A stretch of DNA of 64,000 nucleotides from Pseudomonas sp. JUb42 (GTDB lineage: Bacteria > Pseudomonadota > Gammaproteobacteria > Pseudomonadales > Pseudomonadaceae): contig NZ_JANUFD010000016.1 in NCBI RefSeq assembly GCF_024807945.1, forward strand, positions 1-64,000, given 5' to 3'. Shown here piece by piece: positions 8,116 to 15,742 of this stretch (within the stretch, counting starts at the first letter, position 1; each line of letters starts with the position of its first letter). The translations under genes and the position numbers were made by a program. Below the pieces are notes generated by a model. The model was not told the origin of the DNA and made no database searches. It saw nothing but the letters and a program-made list of their open reading frames with translations.

Positions 8116-8403
8116 GAGCGATCTTCCGTAGGGAAAGTTGGATAACGGCCCTGAGCGGGCTGGACCGGCATTTCTGGTAGTTGTCTATCGGTCAGAAGTG
8201 GCGGTTCTTGAATGAATTCGTAGCATTTTGAAACAAATTCATGGCGAATTGCCGCGATGGCGACAGATTCCTTGCCGACCGACAGCAGGAACCTGTCGGG
8301 TTAAACATAGTCAACAGAGCCCTTATGCGCCCACGAAATTCTGGCATGGCCAGTGACTTTTCTTTATCGTGTGCGCCCGTTGAAATTCGCTCGAGAAATC
8401 AAA

Positions 8404-8637
8404 ATGTTGGAAGCATCCCTTAATCAATTGGAACAACTTGTCAGTGACCTGGTGCAACACAACCAGCAACTGCAGGATACGAACGCACAGCTCAGCGCCG
8501 AGCTGGCCCAAGTCAGGGATGACAACGACAGCCTGCAACTGAGCCTGCTGGAGCAGGAAGAGAAGCAGGGCGCAACCACCGCGCGGATCCAGGCCCTGGT
8601 TGAACGCGCCACCCGCGTCAGTGCAGTCAGCGCATGA
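8404..8637 (+). CDS. ZapB-like small coiled-coil protein
   Basis: A 77-residue protein that is almost entirely coiled coil: heptads of Leu and Gln run from LEQLVSDLVQHNQQL to SLLEQEEKQGA. This composition matches the short ZapB/TIGR02449-type proteins paired with ZapA. The ATG at 8404 is preferred because upstream residues are not coiled-coil-like; no strong ribosome site is seen. Its stop overlaps the start of the ZapA-like gene (ATGA), so the two are translationally coupled and probably act together, presumably on FtsZ assembly. Function is inferred from context. Confidence 0.7.
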   Translation: MLEASLNQLEQLVSDLVQHNQQLQDTNAQLSAELAQVRDDNDSLQLSLLEQEEKQGATTARIQALVERATRVSAVSA

Positions 8638-8936
8638 TCCAGGACGAAAACGGCGTCACAGTGGTCTCGATTCTCGGCACCGACTACTCGATCAAGGCAC
8701 CGCCGGGCGAAGAAATCACCCTGCTGCAAGCCACCGGCATGCTCAAGAAAGCCCTGGCCGAGACCAAGCGCCGCTACCCGACCCTGATCGGCGACCGCCT
8801 GCTGGTGCTGGCGGCCCTGAACCTCTGCTCGCAGCAGATCGAAATGCAGCAACAGCACCGCGAAGAGCTCGACCGCTGCCGGGAGCAGGTCGATGCGACG
8901 GTGGATGTGATTTCCAAGACTATCGCCCAGGGCTGA
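8634..8936 (+). CDS. ZapA-family cell division protein paralogue
   Basis: A 100-residue protein with the ZapA layout: an N-terminal beta-rich head (VSILGTDYSIKAPPGEE), the conserved GDRLLVLAALNLCSQQIE helix and a C-terminal coiled coil. ZapA proteins cross-link FtsZ filaments at midcell. It lies outside the usual pseudomonad zapA locus (no pepP, 6S RNA or 5-formyl-THF cyclo-ligase neighbours), and its sequence is distinct from my recollection of the canonical protein. It is therefore probably a second ZapA-type protein. It overlaps the upstream coiled-coil gene by four bases and is followed by a REP pair. Confidence 0.75.
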   Translation: MIQDENGVTVVSILGTDYSIKAPPGEEITLLQATGMLKKALAETKRRYPTLIGDRLLVLAALNLCSQQIEMQQQHREELDRCREQVDATVDVISKTIAQG

Positions 8937-8963
8937 GAGCTTTGTTGAGTAGGATCACGGTTC

Positions 8964-9054
8964 TGTGGGAGCGAATTCATTCGCGAAGACGGTATATCAG
9001 ACGGTAAAAATGCGTCGGATGAACCGGCCCTTTCGCGGATAAATGCGCTCCCAC
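8964..9054. repeat. REP pair, GAATTCATTCGCGAAG family
   Basis: Inverted arms TGTGGGAGCGAATTCATTCG and TTCGCGGATAAATGCGCTCC surround a variable centre. It separates the ZapA-like gene from the convergent threonine aldolase gene. Confidence 0.9.
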
Positions 9055-9085
9055 CATTTGATGCCGTCAGCGGGGATTTGCTGTA

Positions 9086-10126
9086 TCAGGCGCTCATCAC
9101 CAGGCGAATATCCGCCGCCAGCTCACGCACGCGCTCTTCTTCGGTGTCCCACGAGCACATGAAGCGGGCGCCGCCGTTGCCGATGAAGGTATAGAAGCGC
9201 CAGCCCTTGGCCGTCAGCGCCGCAATGGCCGGTTCTGAAAGTTGCAGGAACACGCCGTTGGCCTGCACCGGGAACATCAGCTCCACGCCCGGAATATCCT
9301 TGACCAGTTCAGCCAGCAACTGCGCGCAGTGGTTGGCGTGGCGGGCGTGCTTGAGCCAGGCGTCGTTTTCCAACAGACCGACCCAGGGCGCCGACAGGAA
9401 ACGCATTTTCGACGCCAGTTGCCCGGCCTGCTTGCAGCGGTAGTCGAAGTCTTCCGCCAGCTTATGGTTGAAGAACAGAATCGCTTCGCCCACGGCCATG
9501 CCATTCTTGGTGCCGCCGAAACACAGCACGTCGATCCCGGACTTCCAGGTCAGCTCTGCAGGTGAGCAGCCCAGATAGGCGCAGGCATTGGCGAAGCGGG
9601 CGCCGTCCATGTGCAGATTCAGACCCAGTTCCTTGCAAGTGGCGCTAATGGCCTTGAGTTCCTCGGGCTGATAGACGCTGCCGACTTCCGTGGCCTGGGT
9701 CAGGGTCACCACACGCGGTTTCGGGTAGTGGATGTCCTGACGCTTGAGGGCAACTTCGCGAATCGACTCCGGCGTCAGCTTGCCGTTTTCGCTGCGGGCG
9801 GTCAGCAGCTTGGAGCCGTTGGAGAAAAATTCCGGTGCGCCGCATTCGTCGGTTTCGACGTGGGCGGTTTCCGAGCAGATAACGCTATGGTAGCTCTGGC
9901 ACAGTGACGACAGCGCCAGGGAGTTGGCTGCGGTGCCGTTGAAGGCGAAGAAGACTTCGCAGTCGGTTTCGAACAATTTACGGAAATGATCGGCGGCGCG
10001 GGCGGTCCATTGGTCTTCGCCATAGGCGCGCTGGTGGCCGTGGTTAGCCTGCTCCATGGCGGACCAGGCTTCGGGGCAGACCCCGGAATAGTTGTCGCTG
10101 GCAAACTGTTGGCTTTGGTCTGACAT
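9086..10126 (-). CDS. ltaE: Low-specificity L-threonine aldolase
   Basis: PLP enzyme cleaving L-threonine or allo-threonine to glycine and acetaldehyde. The start is the ATG at 10126, preceded by AGGAG at good spacing, giving 346 residues, normal for the family. The Schiff-base lysine lies in CFGGTKNGMAVGEA. Other family marks are FFAFNGTAANSLAL near the N terminus and NLHMDGARFANACAYLG, with the PLP-ring Asp. The gene adds a glycine source to a region devoted to glycine, serine and sarcosine. A REP pair lies upstream, between it and the divergent TraX-family gene. Confidence 0.93.
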   Translation of the reverse strand: MSDQSQQFASDNYSGVCPEAWSAMEQANHGHQRAYGEDQWTARAADHFRKLFETDCEVFFAFNGTAANSLALSSLCQSYHSVICSETAHVETDECGAPEFFSNGSKLLTARSENGKLTPESIREVALKRQDIHYPKPRVVTLTQATEVGSVYQPEELKAISATCKELGLNLHMDGARFANACAYLGCSPAELTWKSGIDVLCFGGTKNGMAVGEAILFFNHKLAEDFDYRCKQAGQLASKMRFLSAPWVGLLENDAWLKHARHANHCAQLLAELVKDIPGVELMFPVQANGVFLQLSEPAIAALTAKGWRFYTFIGNGGARFMCSWDTEEERVRELAADIRLVMSA

Positions 10127-10217
10127 GGCCGGCTCCTTGTGATCGATTATGGTGCGCACTGTAGCAAAAAGCGGGCTGGGGCCAATCAAACAATCTATCG
10201 CTGATTGGACCCGGTTT

Positions 10218-10310
10218 GTTGGAGCGAGGCTTGCCCGCGAAGGCAATATTCCAGGCGCAAACTATGTGTCGGTTGTACCGCCTTATTCGCGGGTAAGCCT
10301 CGCTCCAACA
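10218..10310. repeat. REP pair, GAGGCTTGCCCGCGAA family (GTTGGAGC variant)
   Basis: Arms GTTGGAGCGAGGCTTGCCCG and its complement with GGGTAAGCC enclose about 45 variable bases. Unusually for a REP it lies between two divergent genes, close to the start of the TraX-family gene. Confidence 0.9.
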
Positions 10311-10343
10311 GAATGAGAGCAGAACCCAATATTTCGGAGTGCC

Positions 10344-11090
10344 ATGGATCTTTCTAACCCGCCGTACCTGCCGCGTCGCAACAAGGCGCTGGACCTGCTC
10401 AAGTGGCTGGCCATGGCCAGCATGGTGCTGGATCACCTGCGTTATATCGGTTTGCCGCTTAACGTTCTGTATGTACCGGGGCGTCTGGCGTTTCCCTGGT
10501 TTTGCCTGGCCATCGCCGTGAACCTGGCGCGGCGGGTACGGGGGTTGGAAGGCCCGCGTGTGCAATGGCACTACCTGGGCTGGTTGTTGCTGTTCGCCGG
10601 ATTGGCGGAGATTCCCTATCGGCTTTATATGCCGGCCGGGGAGGCGCAAACGCTGAACGTGCTGCCCACCCTCGCCTTGGGCATGCTGGTGGCCCAGGGC
10701 TGGCGCCATCGTTCGCCCGTCAGCCGCAACCTGGCGTTGGCTGCGGTGCTGCTCGGGGCCTTGCTGCAGGACAAGCTGATGTTCGGTTTTTTTGGCGTGC
10801 TGCTGCCTTGGGCCTGTCTGTTGGTGCTGGAACGGCCTATGGGTTTTGCCCTGATTCCCGGCGTGGTCTGCCTGTTCAGCAACGCCTGGTCGCAGATATT
10901 CGCCGCCGTGGCCTGGGGCGATCCGATTTCCATCGGGGCGCTGATCGCCTGTGTGCTGGCGCCGCTGGCGGGGATGCTGTTGCTGCGCGTACAGCCTGCG
11001 GGGCGGGTATGGCCGATGCGGCGCTGGGCGTACGGGATTTATCCGGCGCATTTTCTGCTGTTGTATGGCGTCACCAGACTGTTGGCCTGA
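10344..11090 (+). CDS. TraX-family integral membrane protein
   Basis: A 248-residue polytopic inner-membrane protein with seven or eight hydrophobic segments. Its N-terminal RNKALDLLKWLAMASMVLDH pattern and a late GIYPAHFLLL segment match the TraX family (named for the F-plasmid pilin acetylase; related to acyltransferases). Chromosomal homologues are common in pseudomonads and no plasmid genes are nearby, so a conjugative role is unlikely. The substrate is unknown. The gene stands alone between two REP pairs. Confidence 0.8.
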   Translation: MDLSNPPYLPRRNKALDLLKWLAMASMVLDHLRYIGLPLNVLYVPGRLAFPWFCLAIAVNLARRVRGLEGPRVQWHYLGWLLLFAGLAEIPYRLYMPAGEAQTLNVLPTLALGMLVAQGWRHRSPVSRNLALAAVLLGALLQDKLMFGFFGVLLPWACLLVLERPMGFALIPGVVCLFSNAWSQIFAAVAWGDPISIGALIACVLAPLAGMLLLRVQPAGRVWPMRRWAYGIYPAHFLLLYGVTRLLA

Positions 11091-11095
11091 TACCC

Positions 11096-11183
11096 GTTAG
11101 AGCGAGGCTTGCCCGCGAACTGTGCAGCGCGGTGTTCCTGAGAGTCCGTGTCGGCTCATTCGCGGGCAAGCCTCGCTCCCACA
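11096..11183. repeat. REP pair, GAGGCTTGCCCGCGAA family
   Basis: Facing arms GAGCGAGGCTTGCCCGCGAA and TTCGCGGGCAAGCCTCGCTC. The left arm begins directly after the TraX-family stop codon, so it may serve as its 3' end. Confidence 0.9.
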
Positions 11184-11309
11184 AGTTTGTGACGTCGCGA
11201 AAACAGGATTAGACAAAACGCCATTATTGGATTTATCTTCTGCCCAGGCCGCCACATGCGGCCAGCGTCGCTCGGACGGTTCCGGGCGCTTACGTCTTCA
11301 GAGGCTCTC

Positions 11310-12530
11310 ATGGCAGACCAAGGTTCGCCGCGCCGCTTTTCGCGCATCGATCGACTCCCCCCTTACGTGTTCAACATCACCGCCGAGCTGAAAATGGCCG
11401 CTCGCCGTCGTGGTGAGGACATTATCGACTTGAGCATGGGCAACCCCGATGGGGCCACGCCGCCGCATATCGTCGAAAAACTGGTCACTGTCGCCCAGCG
11501 CGAAGACACTCATGGTTACTCCACCTCCCGCGGGATTCCGCGCCTGCGTCGGGCGATCTCCAACTGGTACAAGGATCGCTACGAGGTCGATATCGATCCG
11601 GAAACCGAGGCCATCGTCACCATCGGTTCGAAAGAGGGTCTGGCGCACTTGATGCTCGCCACCCTCGATCAGGGCGACACAGTGCTGGTCCCGAACCCGA
11701 GCTACCCGATTCATATCTACGGTGCCGTGATTGCCGGCGCCCAGGTGCGTTCGGTGCCGCTGATCCCCGGTGTGGATTTCTTTGCCGAGCTGGAGAAAGC
11801 CATTCGTGGTTCGATTCCCAAGCCAAAGATGATGATCCTCGGCTTCCCGTCCAACCCCACTGCCCAGTGCGTGGAGCTGGATTTCTTCGAGCGTGTTGTG
11901 GCCCTGGCCAAGCAGTACGACGTACTGGTCATTCACGATCTGGCCTACGCCGACATCGTCTACGACGGCTGGAAAGCCCCGTCGATCATGCAGGTGCCCG
12001 GCGCCAAGGACATTGCGGTGGAGTTCTTCACTCTGTCCAAGAGCTACAACATGGCGGGCTGGCGCATCGGCTTCATGGTCGGCAACCCGGAACTGGTCAA
12101 TGCCCTGGCGCGGATCAAGAGTTACCACGACTACGGCACCTTCACTCCGCTGCAAGTGGCGGCCATCGCCGCTCTTGAAGGTGACCAGCAGTGCGTGAAA
12201 GACATTGCCGAGCAGTACCGCCAGCGTCGCAACGTGTTGGTCAAGGGCCTGCACGAGCTAGGTTGGATGGTCGAGAATCCCAAGGCATCCATGTATGTCT
12301 GGGCCAAGATCCCCGAAGCCTACGCGCACATGGGCTCTCTGGAGTTCGCCAAGAAGATGCTGGCTGAAGCCAAGGTCTGCGTGTCGCCGGGCATCGGTTT
12401 TGGTGAATACGGCGACGATCATGTGCGTTTTGCCCTGATCGAGAACCAGGATCGGATTCGCCAGGCGGTGCGCGGTATTCGCGGCATGTTCCGTGCTGAC
12501 GGTCTGGTCGCGAACAAGCCTTTGGCCTGA
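11310..12530 (+). CDS. alaC: Glutamate-pyruvate aminotransferase AlaC
   Basis: Class I/II aminotransferase making alanine from pyruvate with glutamate as donor. The ATG at 11310 follows GAGG and gives 406 residues. PLP-fold marks are visible in order: DLSMGNPDGATP near residue 39, GYSTSRGIPRLR, the NPT-type segment FPSNPTAQCV, and the Schiff-base lysine in FFTLSKSYNMAGWRIG. The C-terminal VRFALIENQDRIRQA carries the carboxylate-binding Arg. It is a single-gene unit ended by a clear hairpin terminator. In many pseudomonads the gene sits near thr/hom genes; here the neighbours are glycine-metabolism genes. Confidence 0.92.
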   Translation: MADQGSPRRFSRIDRLPPYVFNITAELKMAARRRGEDIIDLSMGNPDGATPPHIVEKLVTVAQREDTHGYSTSRGIPRLRRAISNWYKDRYEVDIDPETEAIVTIGSKEGLAHLMLATLDQGDTVLVPNPSYPIHIYGAVIAGAQVRSVPLIPGVDFFAELEKAIRGSIPKPKMMILGFPSNPTAQCVELDFFERVVALAKQYDVLVIHDLAYADIVYDGWKAPSIMQVPGAKDIAVEFFTLSKSYNMAGWRIGFMVGNPELVNALARIKSYHDYGTFTPLQVAAIAALEGDQQCVKDIAEQYRQRRNVLVKGLHELGWMVENPKASMYVWAKIPEAYAHMGSLEFAKKMLAEAKVCVSPGIGFGEYGDDHVRFALIENQDRIRQAVRGIRGMFRADGLVANKPLA

Positions 12531-12549
12531 TTGCGACATTTCGATGTAA

Positions 12550-12579
12550 AAAATCCCCCGGCAATCGGGGGATTTTTAT
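12550..12579 (+). terminator. Rho-independent terminator after alaC
   Basis: AATCCCCC-GGCA-ATCGGGGGATTTTTATTT: a seven- to eight-pair GC-rich stem with a U-run, 20 bases past the alaC stop codon. Confidence 0.93.
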
Positions 12580-12610
12580 TTATGCAAACTCAAAGGTCCG
12601 AGGGGCGAAT

Positions 12611-12698
12611 TGTGGGAGCGAATTCATTCGCGAAGCGGTGCTTCAGGCGGCGGCAATGCTGGATTTGCCGACGTCTTCGCGGATAAATCCGCTTCCAC
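12611..12698. repeat. REP pair, GAATTCATTCGCGAAG family
   Basis: Arms TGTGGGAGCGAATTCATTCG and TTCGCGGATAAATCCGCTTCC. It fills most of the gap between the alaC terminator and the glyA promoter region; the remaining 200 bases up to 12896 show no gene and must hold the glyA promoter. Confidence 0.88.
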
Positions 12699-12896
12699 TC
12701 GATATTCCTTTCATCGCTTGCGAGCGCGTAAAACCCATCATTTTTCAATCCCGACCAAGCCATGTCGTAAACGCACCTTTGCGTGGCGTCCGTAGGCATC
12801 TGACCGACCCGTCCGAGCCCTACCATCGCTGACAAAGGGCAGTCCACAAGCCCTATCGATAAAGTCAGGCGCAGCGCCGCCGCTGGGAGATCCGCG

Positions 12897-14150
12897 ATGT
12901 TCAGCAAGCAAGACCAGATCCAGGGTTATGACGATGCACTCCTGTCGGCCATGAACGCCGAAGAGCAACGTCAGGAAGATCACATCGAACTGATCGCCTC
13001 GGAGAACTACACCAGCAAGCGCGTGATGCAAGCCCAGGGCAGCGGCCTGACCAACAAGTACGCCGAAGGTTATCCGGGCAAGCGTTACTACGGCGGTTGC
13101 GAGCACGTCGATAAAGTCGAACAACTGGCCATCGAGCGCGCCAAGCAACTGTTCGGCGCCGATTACGCCAACGTCCAGCCGCACTCCGGCTCGTCGGCCA
13201 ACAGCGCTGTCTACCTGGCACTGATCCAGCCGGGCGACACCATTCTGGGTATGAGCCTGGCCCACGGCGGTCACCTGACCCACGGTGCCAAGGTTTCGTC
13301 TTCGGGCAAGCTGTACAACGCCGTGCAGTACGGTATCGACACCACCACCGGCCTGATCGACTACGACGAAGTCGAGCGCCTGGCGGTCGAGCACCAGCCG
13401 AAGATGATCGTTGCCGGCTTCTCTGCCTATTCCAAGACTCTGGATTTCCCGCGCTTCCGTCAGATCGCTGACAAGGTCGGCGCCCTGCTGTTCGTCGACA
13501 TGGCTCACGTAGCCGGTCTGGTTGCCGCCGGTCTGTACCCTAACCCGCTGCCGTACGCTGACGTGGTCACCACTACTACCCATAAGACTCTGCGCGGCCC
13601 ACGTGGCGGGCTGATCCTGGCCAAGGCCAACGAAGAAATCGAGAAAAAGCTCAATGCTGCTGTATTCCCGGGCGCCCAGGGCGGCCCGTTGATGCACGTG
13701 ATCGCCGGTAAGGCGGTGTGCTTCAAGGAAGCCATGGAGCCAGGCTTCAAGGCGTATCAACAGCAAGTGATCGACAACGCCCAGGCCATGGCCCAGGTGT
13801 TCATCGATCGCGGTTACGACGTTGTTTCCGGCGGCACCGACAACCACCTGTTCCTGGTCAGCCTGATCAAGCAGGGCCTGACTGGTAAAGAAGCTGACGC
13901 TGCCCTGGGCCGCTCGCACATCACCGTCAACAAGAACGCCGTACCTAACGACCCACAATCGCCATTCGTGACTTCGGGCCTGCGCATCGGCACCCCGGCC
14001 GTCACCACTCGCGGTTTCAAAGTAACCCAGTGCGTCACGCTGGCCGGCTGGATCTGCGACATTCTCGACAACCTCGGCGATGCCGATGTCGAGGCTGACG
14101 TTGCCCGTCAGGTTGCGGCACTGTGCGCCGATTTCCCGGTTTACCGCTGA
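12897..14150 (+). CDS. glyA: Serine hydroxymethyltransferase
   Basis: PLP enzyme interconverting glycine plus 5,10-methylene-tetrahydrofolate with serine plus tetrahydrofolate. The 417-residue protein has full length and the standard motifs: HIELIASENYTSKRV at residues 23-37, YYGGCEHVD, and the lysine of the TTTTHKTLRGPRGG loop. As first gene of the sox series it can turn the glycine and C1 unit released from sarcosine into serine. The equivalent P. aeruginosa operon responds to sarcosine through SouR and to betaine through GbdR; no operator was identified here. The soxB start lies 17 bases beyond the stop. Confidence 0.96.
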   Translation: MFSKQDQIQGYDDALLSAMNAEEQRQEDHIELIASENYTSKRVMQAQGSGLTNKYAEGYPGKRYYGGCEHVDKVEQLAIERAKQLFGADYANVQPHSGSSANSAVYLALIQPGDTILGMSLAHGGHLTHGAKVSSSGKLYNAVQYGIDTTTGLIDYDEVERLAVEHQPKMIVAGFSAYSKTLDFPRFRQIADKVGALLFVDMAHVAGLVAAGLYPNPLPYADVVTTTTHKTLRGPRGGLILAKANEEIEKKLNAAVFPGAQGGPLMHVIAGKAVCFKEAMEPGFKAYQQQVIDNAQAMAQVFIDRGYDVVSGGTDNHLFLVSLIKQGLTGKEADAALGRSHITVNKNAVPNDPQSPFVTSGLRIGTPAVTTRGFKVTQCVTLAGWICDILDNLGDADVEADVARQVAALCADFPVYR

Positions 14151-14166
14151 GTCAGGAGTAGCCCTC

Positions 14167-15417
14167 ATGCAGCATTACTCAGGCTTCGGCCTCTTCAAGC
14201 ACTCCCTCAGCCACCACGAAAACTGGCAGCGCATGTGGCGCACGCCAACCCCGAAGAAAGTCTACGACGTGGTTATCGTCGGCGGCGGCGGGCATGGTCT
14301 GGCCACGGCGTATTACCTGGCCAAGGAACACGGCATCACTAACGTGGCCGTGGTCGAAAAGGGTTGGCTGGGCGGCGGCAACACCGCCCGTAACACCACT
14401 ATCGTGCGCTCCAACTACCTGTGGGACGAGTCGGCCCACCTGTACGAGCACGCCATGAAATTGTGGGAAGGCCTGTCCCAGGACCTGAACTACAACGTGA
14501 TGTTCTCCCAGCGCGGCGTCTACAACCTGTGTCACACCCTGCAGGACATGCGTGATTCCGAGCGTCGGGTCAGCGCCAACCGCCTCAACGGCGTGGACGG
14601 CGAACTGCTCAACGCCAAACAGGTTGCGGACGAGATTCCGTACCTGGACTGCTCCAAGAACACTCGCTACCCGGTTATCGGTGCAACCGTTCAGCGCCGT
14701 GGCGGCGTAGCCCGTCACGATGCCGTGGCCTGGGGCTTTGCCCGTGCCGCTGACGCCCTGGGCGTTGACCTGATCCAGCAGACCGAAGTGATCGGTTTCC
14801 GCAAGGAAAACGGCGTCTGCGTCGGTGTCGAGACCACCAAAGGCTTCATCGGCGCCAAGCGCGTCGGCGTCGTCACAGCCGGTAACTCCGGGCACATGGC
14901 CAAACTGGCGGGCTTCCGTCTGCCGGTCGAGTCGCACCCGTTGCAGGCCCTGGTTTCCGAGCCGATCAAGCCGATCATCGACAGCGTGATCATGTCCAAC
15001 GCCGTACACGGCTATATCAGCCAGTCTGACAAGGGCGACCTGGTGATCGGTGCCGGTATCGACGGCTGGGTCGGCTACGGCCAGCGCGGTTCGTACCCGG
15101 TGATCGAGCACACCATCCAGGCCATCGTCGAGATGTTCCCGGTGCTCTCGCGGGTACGCATGAACCGTCAGTGGGGCGGCATCGTCGACACCACGCCGGA
15201 CGCTTGCCCGATCATTTCCAAGACCCCCGTTCCGAACATGTTCTTCAACTGCGGTTGGGGCACCGGTGGCTTCAAGGCCACGCCGGGCTCGGGCAACGTC
15301 TTCGCTGCAAGCCTGGCCAAGGGTGAAATGCACCCACTGGCCAAGCCTTTCTCCATCGACCGTTTCCACAACGGTGCGTTGATCGATGAACATGGCGCCG
15401 CGGCTGTCGCCCACTAA
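14167..15417 (+). CDS. soxB: Sarcosine oxidase beta subunit
   Basis: Catalytic subunit of heterotetrameric sarcosine oxidase, which oxidises sarcosine to glycine, H2O2 and a C1 unit. The 416-residue protein shows the FAD dinucleotide motif VIVGGGGHGLATAYYLA at residues 37-53. A conserved His lies in the TTIVRSNYLWDES region, where the family binds FMN covalently. The C-terminal NCGWGTGGFKATPGSG closes the FAD site. The ATG at 14167 follows AGGAG at good spacing. It is directly followed by soxD. Confidence 0.96.
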   Translation: MQHYSGFGLFKHSLSHHENWQRMWRTPTPKKVYDVVIVGGGGHGLATAYYLAKEHGITNVAVVEKGWLGGGNTARNTTIVRSNYLWDESAHLYEHAMKLWEGLSQDLNYNVMFSQRGVYNLCHTLQDMRDSERRVSANRLNGVDGELLNAKQVADEIPYLDCSKNTRYPVIGATVQRRGGVARHDAVAWGFARAADALGVDLIQQTEVIGFRKENGVCVGVETTKGFIGAKRVGVVTAGNSGHMAKLAGFRLPVESHPLQALVSEPIKPIIDSVIMSNAVHGYISQSDKGDLVIGAGIDGWVGYGQRGSYPVIEHTIQAIVEMFPVLSRVRMNRQWGGIVDTTPDACPIISKTPVPNMFFNCGWGTGGFKATPGSGNVFAASLAKGEMHPLAKPFSIDRFHNGALIDEHGAAAVAH

Positions 15418-15430
15418 CAGGAGAAATCCC

Positions 15431-15742
15431 ATGCTGCACATCTTCTGTCCTCACTGTGGCGAACTGCGCTCCGAAGAGGAATTCCACGCATCCGGCCAGG
15501 CTCACATTCCACGTCCTCTGGACCCGAATGCCTGCACCGACGAACAGTGGGGCGACTATATGTTCTTCCGTGACAACCCCCGTGGCCTGCACCACGAATT
15601 GTGGATTCACGCCGCCGGTTGCCGTCAGTACTTCAACGCGACCCGGGACACCGTGACCTACGAAATTCTCGAAACCTATCCGATTGGCAGCAAGCCCCAG
15701 TTCACCAATACGGCAGCCACTAACAAGGGAGACAAGGCATGA
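15431..15742 (+). CDS. soxD: Sarcosine oxidase delta subunit
   Basis: Small subunit of the tetramer, 103 residues. The zinc-binding cysteines and histidine are visible in FCPHCGE (residues 5-11) and in the later WIHAAGCRQYF. The ATG at 15431 follows AGGAG. The stop overlaps the soxA start by four bases, as expected for a stoichiometric complex. Confidence 0.95.
   Translation: MLHIFCPHCGELRSEEEFHASGQAHIPRPLDPNACTDEQWGDYMFFRDNPRGLHHELWIHAAGCRQYFNATRDTVTYEILETYPIGSKPQFTNTAATNKGDKA

Noticed and set aside
10344..11090. Evidence of a conjugative plasmid from the TraX-like gene
   Set aside because: No other transfer gene is present; chromosomal TraX-family proteins are common.
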